Translations under genes and position numbers: made by a program
Assembly (NCBI RefSeq): GCF_042648145.1
Contig: NZ_JBHRWV010000012.1
Coordinates: 62,001-126,000 of the forward strand
Reading direction: 5' to 3'
Source: Salinicoccus sesuvii
GTDB lineage: Bacteria; Bacillota; Bacilli; Staphylococcales; Salinicoccaceae
Length of the DNA stretch: 64,000 nucleotides
The notes under the pieces: model-generated
Told to the model about the DNA's origin: nothing
Database searches by the model: none
What the model saw: the letters and a program-made list of their open reading frames with translations, nothing else
Part shown: positions 1 to 7,114 of the stretch, piece after piece
Layout of the letters: every line of letters begins with the position of its first letter
Numbering within the stretch: the first letter of the stretch is position 1

Positions 1-1553
1 TGAAGATTCTGGTAGCGGGTGGTATATATATTGATCAGGCATCAGATGGATCACCATTCATTGGCGGTCACATCGTGGCAAAGTACATCGGCAAATACTC
101 TCACCACAACGTCCATCTACATACCAATTTCAGTACTGAATCATCACAAAGCACGAAAGCGCTTAAAAAGTCATTACGAGACGCGGGGGTTGATCCAGCG
201 TTTGCCGGTCGTGTTTCTGCATCTTACGGCACGATAGAGGGGGACCAAGTAACGTCTGGCAGTAATGTATTTGAAACAGTAAGCCATGAGCGGCTCAGAA
301 AAATGACGGATATCGATCTGCTTGTACTGACAACTGACATCTCACAGCGTGATTTCAGGATGCTGCTGAATTACGCTTACCGTCAGTCCATTCCAGTGCT
401 CATCTTTACATGCGGTGAGTATAACTCTTATGATACAGCGCGCGTGGCGCCCTATATTCTAACTGATTCCGGTGTACCCGAATATCATCTACATAGTAAC
501 GAACTCAAACAGACGCTGGAGTCACATGGCATCACGGAATCAACTCCTGTTGTGCGTACGCGTCAGGAATTGGTTATGGCACCGTCTAGTGCTGCACTGC
601 GCATTATTGGACAGCTCATCGGCATCAGTGCAGTTCTCGGGCTCGTTGTATTCGGTATCCTTTATGCACTCGGTCTGACAGGGAACCGTGGCATTTACGA
701 TACTGATATCGATCCCAATCTAGCAGTGGATCACGAATCGTGTGCCACCATTATGGAGTGTCGCACACTTGGGGACGACTATTTAGAAACGCTTAACACT
801 TATATTGATATCCAGGATGCGCCACATTTGTTTGTTGAGAACCGTACACGCACGCAATACATCACCTACACTGTAGACGACTTCGTCCTTGTAGATGCCA
901 AGGAACATGCGCCACTGCCCATCGGCTCTGTGGATGAATACGAAGCCATCTGGGATAGGATCGTTGCTTTTTTTCCGCATGAATATATCGATACTATCAA
1001 TCAGTACGAGTTGTTTTCCGATGGTGAGGGCAACACGCTCGCTTTTGTGGATATCAAAGAAGCGGGCGTCACTTTCGCTATGGATATTCGTGACAACCGA
1101 GACCGACCGAGCGAATACCGTACACTAATCCATGAATTCGCCCATATCTACTCTCTACCAATAGAAGATTTCAGTCACGACGGCACAGAACTTTCGTATT
1201 TAAAAGAAGATACACTCATGGCCGCATTCATCGACCGGTTCTGGAGCCAGTACGGTGAAGACTGGATCGAGAATAAGTTTAAGTCGCAACCGGAACGCCA
1301 GGCATTCTACAACAACAATGTCACTGATTTTCATGAACCCTACCAAGCGACTAACCCGAAAGAGGATTTTGCCATTACGTTTGTTGAGTTCGTTACGAGT
1401 AGAATGCCAGAATCCAGCAGTCAACTGAAGGATGTCAAGGTGAGATCTTTCTACGAAGATCCAGAACTCGTCAAATTGAGAGTCGACATATTATCCAACA
1501 TCGTAGAGTATGAGAAAGCGAGGACCATAGATGAAGCTCAAAGTAAAAGTTAA
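1..1553 (+). CDS. Membrane protein with HExxH metallopeptidase-like domain (first base of ATG lies outside the window)
   Basis: The open frame runs to the left edge. The first two bases are TG, followed by AAG ATT CTG GTA GCG GGT, so the true ATG very probably begins one base before the window, giving about 517 aa. A GTG at 75 is only an internal codon. Residues 1-175 look like a soluble alpha/beta domain starting with a beta strand and GG turn (MKILVAGGIYID). A single hydrophobic helix lies near 201-225. The C-terminal part carries HEFAH at about 378-382, an HExxH zinc-site pattern, with a downstream acidic pair (NPKED, about 452-456) that could give a third ligand. This suggests an anchored gluzincin-like peptidase with the catalytic part probably outside the cell. 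The substrate is unknown. The last 23 bases overlap the next gene, so the two are co-transcribed. Family not recognised. Confidence 0.7.
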   Translation, partial: KILVAGGIYIDQASDGSPFIGGHIVAKYIGKYSHHNVHLHTNFSTESSQSTKALKKSLRDAGVDPAFAGRVSASYGTIEGDQVTSGSNVFETVSHERLRKMTDIDLLVLTTDISQRDFRMLLNYAYRQSIPVLIFTCGEYNSYDTARVAPYILTDSGVPEYHLHSNELKQTLESHGITESTPVVRTRQELVMAPSSAALRIIGQLIGISAVLGLVVFGILYALGLTGNRGIYDTDIDPNLAVDHESCATIMECRTLGDDYLETLNTYIDIQDAPHLFVENRTRTQYITYTVDDFVLVDAKEHAPLPIGSVDEYEAIWDRIVAFFPHEYIDTINQYELFSDGEGNTLAFVDIKEAGVTFAMDIRDNRDRPSEYRTLIHEFAHIYSLPIEDFSHDGTELSYLKEDTLMAAFIDRFWSQYGEDWIENKFKSQPERQAFYNNNVTDFHEPYQATNPKEDFAITFVEFVTSRMPESSSQLKDVKVRSFYEDPELVKLRVDILSNIVEYEKARTIDEAQSKS

Positions 1554-2325
1554 AGATAGCACACTGAAAATTGAGACCATCCACATCGATGCAGAGCAGA
1601 CAGTACTTCAGCTCATCAATCATCTTGTTGAAAGTGCACTGGCTCCTAGAGACATGACACAAGATTTGACTGTGAAGGGGTATGAAGTTACGGCACATAA
1701 TAACCTCAGACTATCGACACTGTTCGAGGATACCGATAAAGCGTACATGAGCAATATACATATCAGCATCACACTAACTTTAAAGGACAATACTTCAACA
1801 CTTGCGAATCAGACGTTACTTGATTATTCAAAAGTCGTTCAAGCAACTGAAAAATACGATGCGGCGTTGAAGTCACTCGCTGTAGTACCTGGCACCGTCT
1901 TTTTTGTCCAGCAGGATCAGGAGCAGTATTTGATGCGTCGTGAAAAGACAGGTATCGAAATTTTCCACTTCCGCACCCAGTATCAGGAAGCTTTCGAGGA
2001 GGGCGCGCGCAATCCAATAGTATACATAGAATTGAAAACACGAGAGGCGCTGAGTGCCGACGAGCTCAAATGGGTGCGGACAATCATGTTCCCATCACGC
2101 AATGCTTGCAATCCATTGATTCACTTAAGCCATCCCCCCATTTCACAAAACCATATCGACCGTATCGCATTGCTGATCCATCGTCTGGTAGTCATCATGG
2201 GCAAGTTCGAGGTGTCCGGTGAATACCTTGAAAGTAGTGATATGCACGTACCGACATATGTACAACTTGGTGACCAATGTTCCATCGGCTACATTGAACG
2301 AACCCAGCTCGAGGCAATCCGTTGA
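1531..2325 (+). CDS. Unrecognised 264-aa protein, possible N-terminal beta-grasp (ubiquitin-like) domain
   Basis: The ATG lies inside the end of the upstream gene (23 bp overlap) after a weak GAGG site, so translation is probably coupled. Residues 1-80 alternate short strands around one helix (MKLKVKVKD, then QTVLQLINHLVESAL, then VKGYEVTAHNNLRLS), which resembles the beta-grasp fold of YukD and other ubiquitin-like proteins, including a KGYEV-type turn before a strand. Residues 100-264 form a separate mixed alpha/beta region without any motif I recognise. There is no signal peptide or membrane segment. A job together with the membrane metallopeptidase-like protein is inferred only from the overlap. 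The fold call is by eye and tentative. Confidence 0.55.
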   Translation: MKLKVKVKDSTLKIETIHIDAEQTVLQLINHLVESALAPRDMTQDLTVKGYEVTAHNNLRLSTLFEDTDKAYMSNIHISITLTLKDNTSTLANQTLLDYSKVVQATEKYDAALKSLAVVPGTVFFVQQDQEQYLMRREKTGIEIFHFRTQYQEAFEEGARNPIVYIELKTREALSADELKWVRTIMFPSRNACNPLIHLSHPPISQNHIDRIALLIHRLVVIMGKFEVSGEYLESSDMHVPTYVQLGDQCSIGYIERTQLEAIR

Positions 2326-2357
2326 TACAAGATAGACAAAAATTTACCCAAAACTAT

Positions 2358-2369
2358 ATTGTGCACAAT
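2358..2369. promoter_or_regulatory. Perfect 12-bp palindrome over the -35 box, candidate MarR operator
   Basis: ATTGTGCACAAT is its own reverse complement and covers the -35 hexamer of the promoter driving the MarR-type gene. MarR proteins commonly autorepress by binding such palindromes. That this one is bound is inference. Confidence 0.55.
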
Positions 2370-2386
2370 GTATTTTTGTGTATAAT
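2359..2386 (+). promoter_or_regulatory. Promoter of the marR-type gene
   Basis: -35 TTGTGC (2359-2364), 16-bp spacer and perfect -10 TATAAT (2381-2386), about 155 bp upstream of the MarR-family start. The -35 box is embedded in a perfect palindrome, so the promoter could be blocked directly by a dimeric repressor. Confidence 0.65.
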
Positions 2387-2427
2387 GTTAAAGTAGGATG
2401 CATTCCAAATATGATATGTACTAGAGT

Positions 2428-2445
2428 AGATTGATTTATCAATCT
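2428..2445. repeat. Inverted repeat in the marR leader
   Basis: AGATTGAT-TT-ATCAATCT is a perfect inverted repeat with 8-bp arms between the promoter and the MarR-family gene. It could be a second operator or a small leader hairpin. No U-tract follows, so it is not an intrinsic terminator. Confidence 0.45.
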
Positions 2446-2542
2446 GGTTTCATCCGGACACTATAAAGAGAACTTTATGGACAGGGGAATAGTATGTAGT
2501 ATTGTTCCATAGCAGGCTGTCTAGAAAAGCAGGTCGAAAACT

Positions 2543-2959
2543 ATGGGTAAACTAAACACACGTAACCTATGCAGATACGTCTATCTGCTGAATGCCAAAG
2601 TGGATCATCTGGCAGAGTTCAATACTAGCCAGGGCGTACTAACCCGGGAACAGCTGTATATCATTGAAATGGTTGCTGAGGAGCCGGGACTGACTCAAAA
2701 AGTATTGATCAATCGATTGAAGCGGGAGCAGACCTCCATGTCACGTGCTGTACAGAAGCTCGTCGACCAAAATTACCTGATTAAGCGACAGAATCGGGAT
2801 GATTTAAGGGCGTCCTACCTCGAAGTGACTGAGTTGGGTATGGAAGCCTTGAATGAACTCGAAGAGCCGATATGTGAAATGACAGACGGTCTCCTGGAAG
2901 ATTTGGATTACGAAGAAAAGAAATCACTGACAGACATCTTGAAGAAGATACATCTATGA
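2543..2959 (+). CDS. MarR-family transcriptional regulator
   Basis: The 138 aa match the usual MarR length. A winged helix-turn-helix is visible: LTREQLYIIEMVAEEPGLTQ, then the recognition-helix region QTSMSRAVQKLVDQNYLIKR, then a wing with the typical RDDLRASYLEVTELG pattern. The flanking helices would dimerise. It probably represses its own promoter through the palindrome over the -35 box and may control neighbouring genes. The ligand is unknown. The ribosome site (GCAGG) is weak for this ATG, but no better in-frame start is seen. A bidirectional terminator follows directly, so the gene is monocistronic. Confidence 0.9.
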   Translation: MGKLNTRNLCRYVYLLNAKVDHLAEFNTSQGVLTREQLYIIEMVAEEPGLTQKVLINRLKREQTSMSRAVQKLVDQNYLIKRQNRDDLRASYLEVTELGMEALNELEEPICEMTDGLLEDLDYEEKKSLTDILKKIHL

Positions 2960-3000
2960 AAAAATCCCGGCGGAAATGATCATTTCCACCGGGATTTTTG
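2960..3000. terminator. Bidirectional intrinsic terminator between convergent genes
   Basis: A long hairpin with arms AAATCCCGG and CCGGGATTT, extended inside by GGAAATGATCATTTCC, is flanked by A- and T-runs. It serves the MarR gene (+) and the CotF-like gene (-) that meet here. Confidence 0.85.
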
Positions 3001-3300
3001 TTATTTATCTTTAACCAGTTTTTTTACGGTCTTTGCTTTCTTCTTGTCGTGCTTGAGCTGATCTTTAACGTTATGGGCATAGTACATGCCGTTTTCCATC
3101 ATGTAATCGGCAATCCGTGCGTGCTGATTGCTTGCTTGTGTCAGTTGGCGTTTTAGTACGTTGCGTACTTCCGGGGTCGCTGCCTCAGTCAACGCCACTG
3201 CGTATGTGCGAACCGCAGCCTTGGCAGTGACGAGCATCTCAGTTGCGATCAGTTCGTCCTTATTGTCTCCCGCTTTTTGAAGTTTCTCTTCGAGTCCCAT
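3001..3300 (-). CDS. CotF-like small helical protein (C-terminal half-type)
   Basis: The 99-aa all-helical protein has features of the Coat F family: ATEMLVTAKAAVRTYAVALTEAAT, then LKRQLTQASNQH, then ADYMMENGMYYAH, ending in a lysine-rich tail. The family is named after a Bacillus spore-coat protein, but relatives occur in non-sporing staphylococci, where the role is unknown. A GGGAGGAG site precedes the ATG. It lies 27 bp downstream of a second CotF-like gene that resembles the other half of the family, so the two probably form one operon and perhaps one complex. Confidence 0.75.
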   Translation of the reverse strand: MGLEEKLQKAGDNKDELIATEMLVTAKAAVRTYAVALTEAATPEVRNVLKRQLTQASNQHARIADYMMENGMYYAHNVKDQLKHDKKKAKTVKKLVKDK

Positions 3301-3327
3301 CCTGTCATCTCCTCCCTATTCATAGCG

Positions 3328-3555
3328 CTATGGCAACAAGTCTTGTATCTCTTTGATCACTTTTTTAGAAAGCTTCTTTTCCTTGCGTATAATATCCCGA
3401 AGTTTGCTGTCTTCGGCAAGTGACTCCATCAAATCCGACTTCAGCAGTGAAGTTTGTTTGACCGTCATAATTTCATGCAACTCGATAGTCTCATGAACCG
3501 CGAGTTCTGGTTTTTCTATTGTTTCAGATTTCTTTTTGCTATCTTTTTTAGCCAT
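3328..3555 (-). CDS. CotF-like small protein (N-terminal half-type)
   Basis: The 75-aa protein has a lysine-rich head followed by a helical segment, LAVHETIELHEIMTVKQTSLLKS, which matches the first helices of CotF-type proteins (usually LALHETLELHE). A strong AAAGGAGG site lies 6-7 bases before the ATG. It is the first gene of a two-gene unit with the CotF-like gene downstream. Function is unknown. A four-helix ferritin-like bundle shared between the two products is possible but inferred. Confidence 0.7.
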   Translation of the reverse strand: MAKKDSKKKSETIEKPELAVHETIELHEIMTVKQTSLLKSDLMESLAEDSKLRDIIRKEKKLSKKVIKEIQDLLP

Positions 3556-3672
3556 GTTGCTCCTCCTTTTATTTACTTAAGCAGGGGTAACTATCTAATA
3601 AGGGATTACCCCAAGCAGTTGAATGTAAACACCATGTATTGATTGCTTTCTAAGTTATTATAATTTTTAGTA

Positions 3673-3709
3673 TTGACGTTGACGCCACGTCATCGTTCAT
3701 TGTATAGAT
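3673..3709 (+). promoter_or_regulatory. MerR-type promoter with dyad operator for the tipA-like gene
   Basis: Two overlapping -35-like TTGACG boxes (3673-3678 and 3679-3684) are followed by the inverted repeat TGACG-CCA-CGTCA (3680-3692) and a -10-like region (CATTGTATAGAT, 3698-3709). A dyad between -35 and -10 with a long spacer is the classic arrangement for MerR-family activation. Which hexamer pair is used cannot be fixed by eye. Confidence 0.6.
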
Positions 3710-3721
3710 GGGAGGGAAATC

Positions 3722-4471
3722 ATGCTATATACAGTGAAGCATCTTGCCGATTTGGCAGGAGTAAGTCCACGCACGCTCAGGTACTACGATAAGATTGGTC
3801 TACTTGTCTCAAGTCGGTCTATTAATGGTTATAGAATTTATGACCAAGCGGCAATTGATCGTCTTCAGCTGATTCTCTTCTATCGTTCACTCGGCATACC
3901 ACTTTCAGAAATAGGAAGAATCATCGATGACCCGGGGTTCAATGTACTCGAAGCGCTCGAAGCGCACCATCAAACGCTTATAGAGGAACAGAGCCGACTT
4001 GCTGAGAGAATCAGGAATGTGGAAAAAACAATTCAGTCGAAAAAGGGAGAGGTAAGTATGAGTAATGAAGAGAAATTTGAGGGTTTCAAAAGAGCTGCAC
4101 TAGAGAAAAATGAGAGCGAATATGGACAGGAACTACGTAACAAGTACGGAGAAAAAGTGATTAAGCAATCCAATAAAAAATGGATGAGCATGACACAACA
4201 GGATAAAGGAGAAATGAAGGCATTAGAACAGGAACTAATAGAAGTGCTAAAGGCCGGCACAACAAGTCATTCACCTGCCGATGACCTTTATCGTCGGGCA
4301 GCTAAGCTGCACAAGGCGTGGTTGATGTATTCATGGACAGAGTATTCTGAGGTTGCCCATAAAGGACTTGCTGAAATGTATCTCCAAGATCCACGTTTCA
4401 ACAAATACTATGAAGATATCGCGCCTGGAGCAGCATCATTCCTGCGTGATGCAATCGTTGAGCATATGTAA
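3722..4471 (+). CDS. MerR-family regulator with C-terminal TipAS antibiotic-recognition domain
   Basis: The 249 aa begin with a MerR winged HTH (YTVKHLADLAGVSPRTLRYYDKIGLL, NGYRIYD). A dimerising coiled coil follows (about 75-112), then a TipAS-type domain (about 113-249) with the family pattern of helices ending in PAASF-like residues (IAPGAASFLRDAI). Mta and TipAL of this family activate their own and efflux-pump genes on binding drugs or thiopeptides. The GGGAGGG site lies just before the ATG. Codon 113 is an ATG with its own site, so a short TipAS-only form may also be made. The gene is followed directly by a terminator and stands alone. Confidence 0.9.
   Translation: MLYTVKHLADLAGVSPRTLRYYDKIGLLVSSRSINGYRIYDQAAIDRLQLILFYRSLGIPLSEIGRIIDDPGFNVLEALEAHHQTLIEEQSRLAERIRNVEKTIQSKKGEVSMSNEEKFEGFKRAALEKNESEYGQELRNKYGEKVIKQSNKKWMSMTQQDKGEMKALEQELIEVLKAGTTSHSPADDLYRRAAKLHKAWLMYSWTEYSEVAHKGLAEMYLQDPRFNKYYEDIAPGAASFLRDAIVEHM
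4044..4060 (+). promoter_or_regulatory. Internal ribosome binding site and ATG for a TipAS-like short form
   Basis: AGGGAGAGG (4044-4052) sits about 5 bases before an in-frame ATG (4058-4060, codon 113 of the MerR gene), exactly at the boundary between the coiled coil and the ligand-binding domain. In Streptomyces tipA a comparable internal start yields the abundant free ligand-binding domain. Its use here is inference. Confidence 0.5.
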
Positions 4472-4508
4472 TAAAGGGAGGTCTGCCTTAGAGCAGACCT
4501 CCCTTTAT
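4471..4508. terminator. Bidirectional intrinsic terminator
   Basis: Perfect 16-bp stem (arms 4471-4486 and 4493-4508) with a six-base loop, flanked by A/T-rich ends. It ends the MerR gene on the plus strand and the thiamine-precursor operon on the minus strand. The stop codon of the minus-strand gene lies inside it. Confidence 0.85.
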
Positions 4509-5575
4509 TCAAAGATATCCCCGGTCATATCTATAAGGAGTCCGTGTTGTGAGACTGTCATCAAATCACGATAAATGTGGTTTAATGGATGATCCTTCAT
4601 AACGACATCCATACCAAGGTGGCGGAATAGGCTCTGGACACCGTGGACTCCATGATGTGCGACATACTTACTGGTTTTAGCGATGTCGTCTGATTGAATC
4701 AGCTGACCGTTCTGGTGCTCAGTCCAGGACGTCTCCACTGCCTCGTAAAAATCCTTCCTTGCATCCAAAAAAGCAGTTTCATATTCGTCCAGTAACTGCA
4801 TTGCATATATAAACCGTTTGGGTGATTTCTCTATCCAGGTGGCTTTTTGTTTTTCCAAGTGCGCACGTGCAGCATCAAAGAAGTGTCGTGTAATACCAAT
4901 GGCTGTAGCGGCAATGTTAGCCGTAGCAAAAGGTTCGAATGGATAATGATAGACCGCATTATCGTAATGGAAGTGAGGTGCAGCTACATCGAAGCGATAA
5001 TTTGCTTTGACGTGTGCCGCTTTCACATGGATGGTGTGGCTGCCTGTAGCGCGAAGACCGAAGGCATTCCAATCACGTTCGATTTGGACCTGGTCTGGTG
5101 TCAAAGCGAATGCACGTACTAGTCCATTGTCCGTGTCACCGGATTCAATTCTACAAGTAACCGTAAATAGGCTAGCGTGGTCTGCGCCACTCGCGTAAGG
5201 CCAAGTGCCATCGATGAGGTAACCGTCGGGTGTCTTTTTTGCAACCCCAAGCGGTCGGTCACTGCCAGCAATATAGAAATCCCGAACATTAAAAAGTGTT
5301 TCGACTACGTGGGGATTCATAACGGTCGCAAAAAATCCTGCCCCGGAACCGATCTGAACCAACCATCCGAAGCTGCCGTCAATATAGGCAGTGTCTTCAA
5401 AACACTTTATAGCTTCTGGGAAAGCTGTCATTCTACCACCGATTGTATCCGGTACGAACAGTTTAAACAGTTGTTGGTCGTAGATGAGTTCAAGCACTTC
5501 GGGATGGAGCATGCCACTTTCCTCCATTTCAACGGCGTGCCTACGGATCGTTTCAGTCATCGATTGCTCAACCAT
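4505..5575 (-). CDS. Acyl-CoA-dehydrogenase-fold flavoenzyme, last gene of the TPP-riboswitch operon
   Basis: The 356 aa follow the acyl-CoA dehydrogenase/two-component monooxygenase layout: an N-terminal helical part (PEVLELIYDQQLFKLFVP), a middle beta domain (YLIDGTWPYASGADHASLF; DWNAFGLRATGSHTI) and a C-terminal helical bundle. FGLRATGSHT is the typical flavin-fold segment of HsaA/DszC-like monooxygenases. The ATG overlaps the upstream ATPase gene by 8 bp behind an AGTAGG site, so translation is coupled. The context is a TPP-riboswitch operon with a pyrimidine-type transporter, which argues for oxidation of a thiamine breakdown product or precursor rather than fatty-acid oxidation. No flavin reductase gene is nearby. 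The substrate is unknown. Confidence 0.8.
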   Translation of the reverse strand: MVEQSMTETIRRHAVEMEESGMLHPEVLELIYDQQLFKLFVPDTIGGRMTAFPEAIKCFEDTAYIDGSFGWLVQIGSGAGFFATVMNPHVVETLFNVRDFYIAGSDRPLGVAKKTPDGYLIDGTWPYASGADHASLFTVTCRIESGDTDNGLVRAFALTPDQVQIERDWNAFGLRATGSHTIHVKAAHVKANYRFDVAAPHFHYDNAVYHYPFEPFATANIAATAIGITRHFFDAARAHLEKQKATWIEKSPKRFIYAMQLLDEYETAFLDARKDFYEAVETSWTEHQNGQLIQSDDIAKTSKYVAHHGVHGVQSLFRHLGMDVVMKDHPLNHIYRDLMTVSQHGLLIDMTGDIFE

Positions 5576-6326
5576 CTCGATTACCTACTTTCAACATCTG
5601 ATAGATTTCATGCTTTAACTGATTGAACGTCGCATCCAGTGTGATGTCGTGGTGGCGCGGGCGTGCAAATGGTACTTCAATCTCTTTTAGAACACAAGCA
5701 GGCTTATCGGACAGGATAAGTATGCGGTCTGACATGTAGAGTGCTTCTTCTATACTATGGGTGATAAATAGCACAGAACGTCGGTCCATCTCCCAGATCT
5801 TAAGCAGCCAGTCTTGCATGTCGAGGCGTGTCAGTTCATCCAATGCGCCAAAAGGTTCGTCAAGTAGCATGAGCGCTTGGGGACTGAGCAGGGAGCGAAT
5901 GAAGGCAACGCGCTGGCGCATACCACCCGACAGGACATCGGGGTAGGAAGACTCATATCCACTGAGTCCTGCACGCTCGAGCCATTCTCTAGCTGCTGTC
6001 TTATCGACCTTGCCAGTGATTTCTTGTACTAGTACTACATTGTCCAGAATCGTCCGCCAGGGTAAGAGTGAATCTTGTTGAGGTAGGTAGCTGATGTGTC
6101 CCCGCTTTCCATTGACTGATTGCCCTTCGATGGAGATGGATCCTCCATCGGGTTCGAACAATCCCCCAATCAAGTTGAAAATGGTGCTCTTACCACTGCC
6201 AGACGGACCAAGCAGTGTCACGAACTCACCTTCGGCAACGTTTAAAGATAAATCATTGAGTACATGGACAGGATTCTGTCCACTGAATGTATGAGTAAGT
6301 CTCTGGATTTCCAATTTATTTGCCAT
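5568..6326 (-). CDS. thiZ: ABC transporter ATPase for thiamine precursor uptake (ThiZ-like)
   Basis: The 252-aa ATPase of the nitrate/taurine/HMP class has Walker A GPSGSGKST, Q-loop LPQQDSLLPW, signature LSGGMRQRV, Walker B LMLLDEPFGALD and H-loop FITHS. The start is ATG at 6326 with GGAGG eight bases upstream. A longer frame beginning at 6437 is rejected because its first 37 residues lie inside the permease gene and show no homology. The gene overlaps the permease by 11 bp and the flavoenzyme by 8 bp, so the operon is tightly coupled. The product pairs with ThiX and ThiY to import a pyrimidine moiety of thiamine. The symbol rests on context. Confidence 0.85.
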   Translation of the reverse strand: MANKLEIQRLTHTFSGQNPVHVLNDLSLNVAEGEFVTLLGPSGSGKSTIFNLIGGLFEPDGGSISIEGQSVNGKRGHISYLPQQDSLLPWRTILDNVVLVQEITGKVDKTAAREWLERAGLSGYESSYPDVLSGGMRQRVAFIRSLLSPQALMLLDEPFGALDELTRLDMQDWLLKIWEMDRRSVLFITHSIEEALYMSDRILILSDKPACVLKEIEVPFARPRHHDITLDATFNQLKHEIYQMLKVGNRDG

Positions 6327-7098
6327 CTTTACGTGCCTCCTTCTGATTCGTACTCCATGGCACAAGCCATTTCTCAAGCAACAGAATGAAGCCGAATAAT
6401 ATGAGACTGATTGCCATAATGACGAATATGGCGACAAATACTTGATCCGTACGGAAGGCCGAGGATGCCAGCGTCATGAAGACCCCAAGTCCTTGTTGCG
6501 CACCGAGCCACTCTGCAATAACAGCACCCATCACACTGTAGGTCGCTGAAATTTTCAACCCTGAAAAGAGATAGGGGAGGGCACTCGGCCACTCGAGCTT
6601 AAAGAATATCTGCCAGCGCGACGCACCAATCATCTGCATATAATTTTTCAATGTCGGACTGGTCTGCCTGAAACCATCAATCAGTGATACCGCGACGGGG
6701 AAAAAGCAGACGAGGGTAATGATCAGAATTTTAGGCAGGGCACCGAATCCGAACCATAATACGAGCAGTGGTGCCAACGCAATGATTGGGATGTTCTGTG
6801 AGAGCACCATGAGCGGGTAGATACTCTGCCTTGCCCGTGGCATGAGATGAAGCAGCACCGCAAGCAGAATGCCGACAGAAACACCGATGGCAAAACCACC
6901 GAGCGCAATTTGTATCGTCGATAAGGTGTGGCCGACCACTCTCGGATAAATAGCGATGGCTTCTTGGATTATTTGGACGGGACCTGGTAACATCCACGCC
7001 GGAATATCGAAGATGCTAACACATAACTGCCAGATGATGAGTATTAAAAGTATTGCCATAACGGGTGGACCAAATCGCCACGGTGCGTATCGTCGCAT
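6316..7098 (-). CDS. thiX: ABC transporter permease for thiamine precursor uptake (ThiX-like)
   Basis: The 260-aa inner-membrane protein of the BPD_transp_1 family has about six hydrophobic helices, first at 14-33. The EAA loop that docks on the ATPase is present (GASRWQIFFKLEWPSALPYLFSG). A GGAGG site precedes ATG 7098 by about 8 bases. It lies 16 bp after the binding-protein gene and overlaps the ATPase gene. By operon position under a TPP riboswitch it should carry a hydroxymethylpyrimidine-like or formylaminopyrimidine-like compound. The exact substrate cannot be read from the sequence. Confidence 0.85.
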   Translation of the reverse strand: MRRYAPWRFGPPVMAILLILIIWQLCVSIFDIPAWMLPGPVQIIQEAIAIYPRVVGHTLSTIQIALGGFAIGVSVGILLAVLLHLMPRARQSIYPLMVLSQNIPIIALAPLLVLWFGFGALPKILIITLVCFFPVAVSLIDGFRQTSPTLKNYMQMIGASRWQIFFKLEWPSALPYLFSGLKISATYSVMGAVIAEWLGAQQGLGVFMTLASSAFRTDQVFVAIFVIMAISLILFGFILLLEKWLVPWSTNQKEARKDGK

Positions 7099-7114
7099 CT
7101 ACTATGCCTCCAAT

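Noticed and set aside
75..77. GTG as start of the first gene
   Set aside because: The frame is open to the left edge and begins with TG AAG ATT CTG, consistent with an ATG starting one base before the window and a normal beta-strand start.
3001..3555. CotF-like genes as evidence for sporulation
   Set aside because: CotF-like proteins occur in non-sporing staphylococci, and no other sporulation gene is present in the window.
6327..6437. N-terminal extension of the ThiZ-like ATPase
   Set aside because: The extra 37 residues lie within the permease gene, while ATG 6326 has a GGAGG site and fits the family's normal start.
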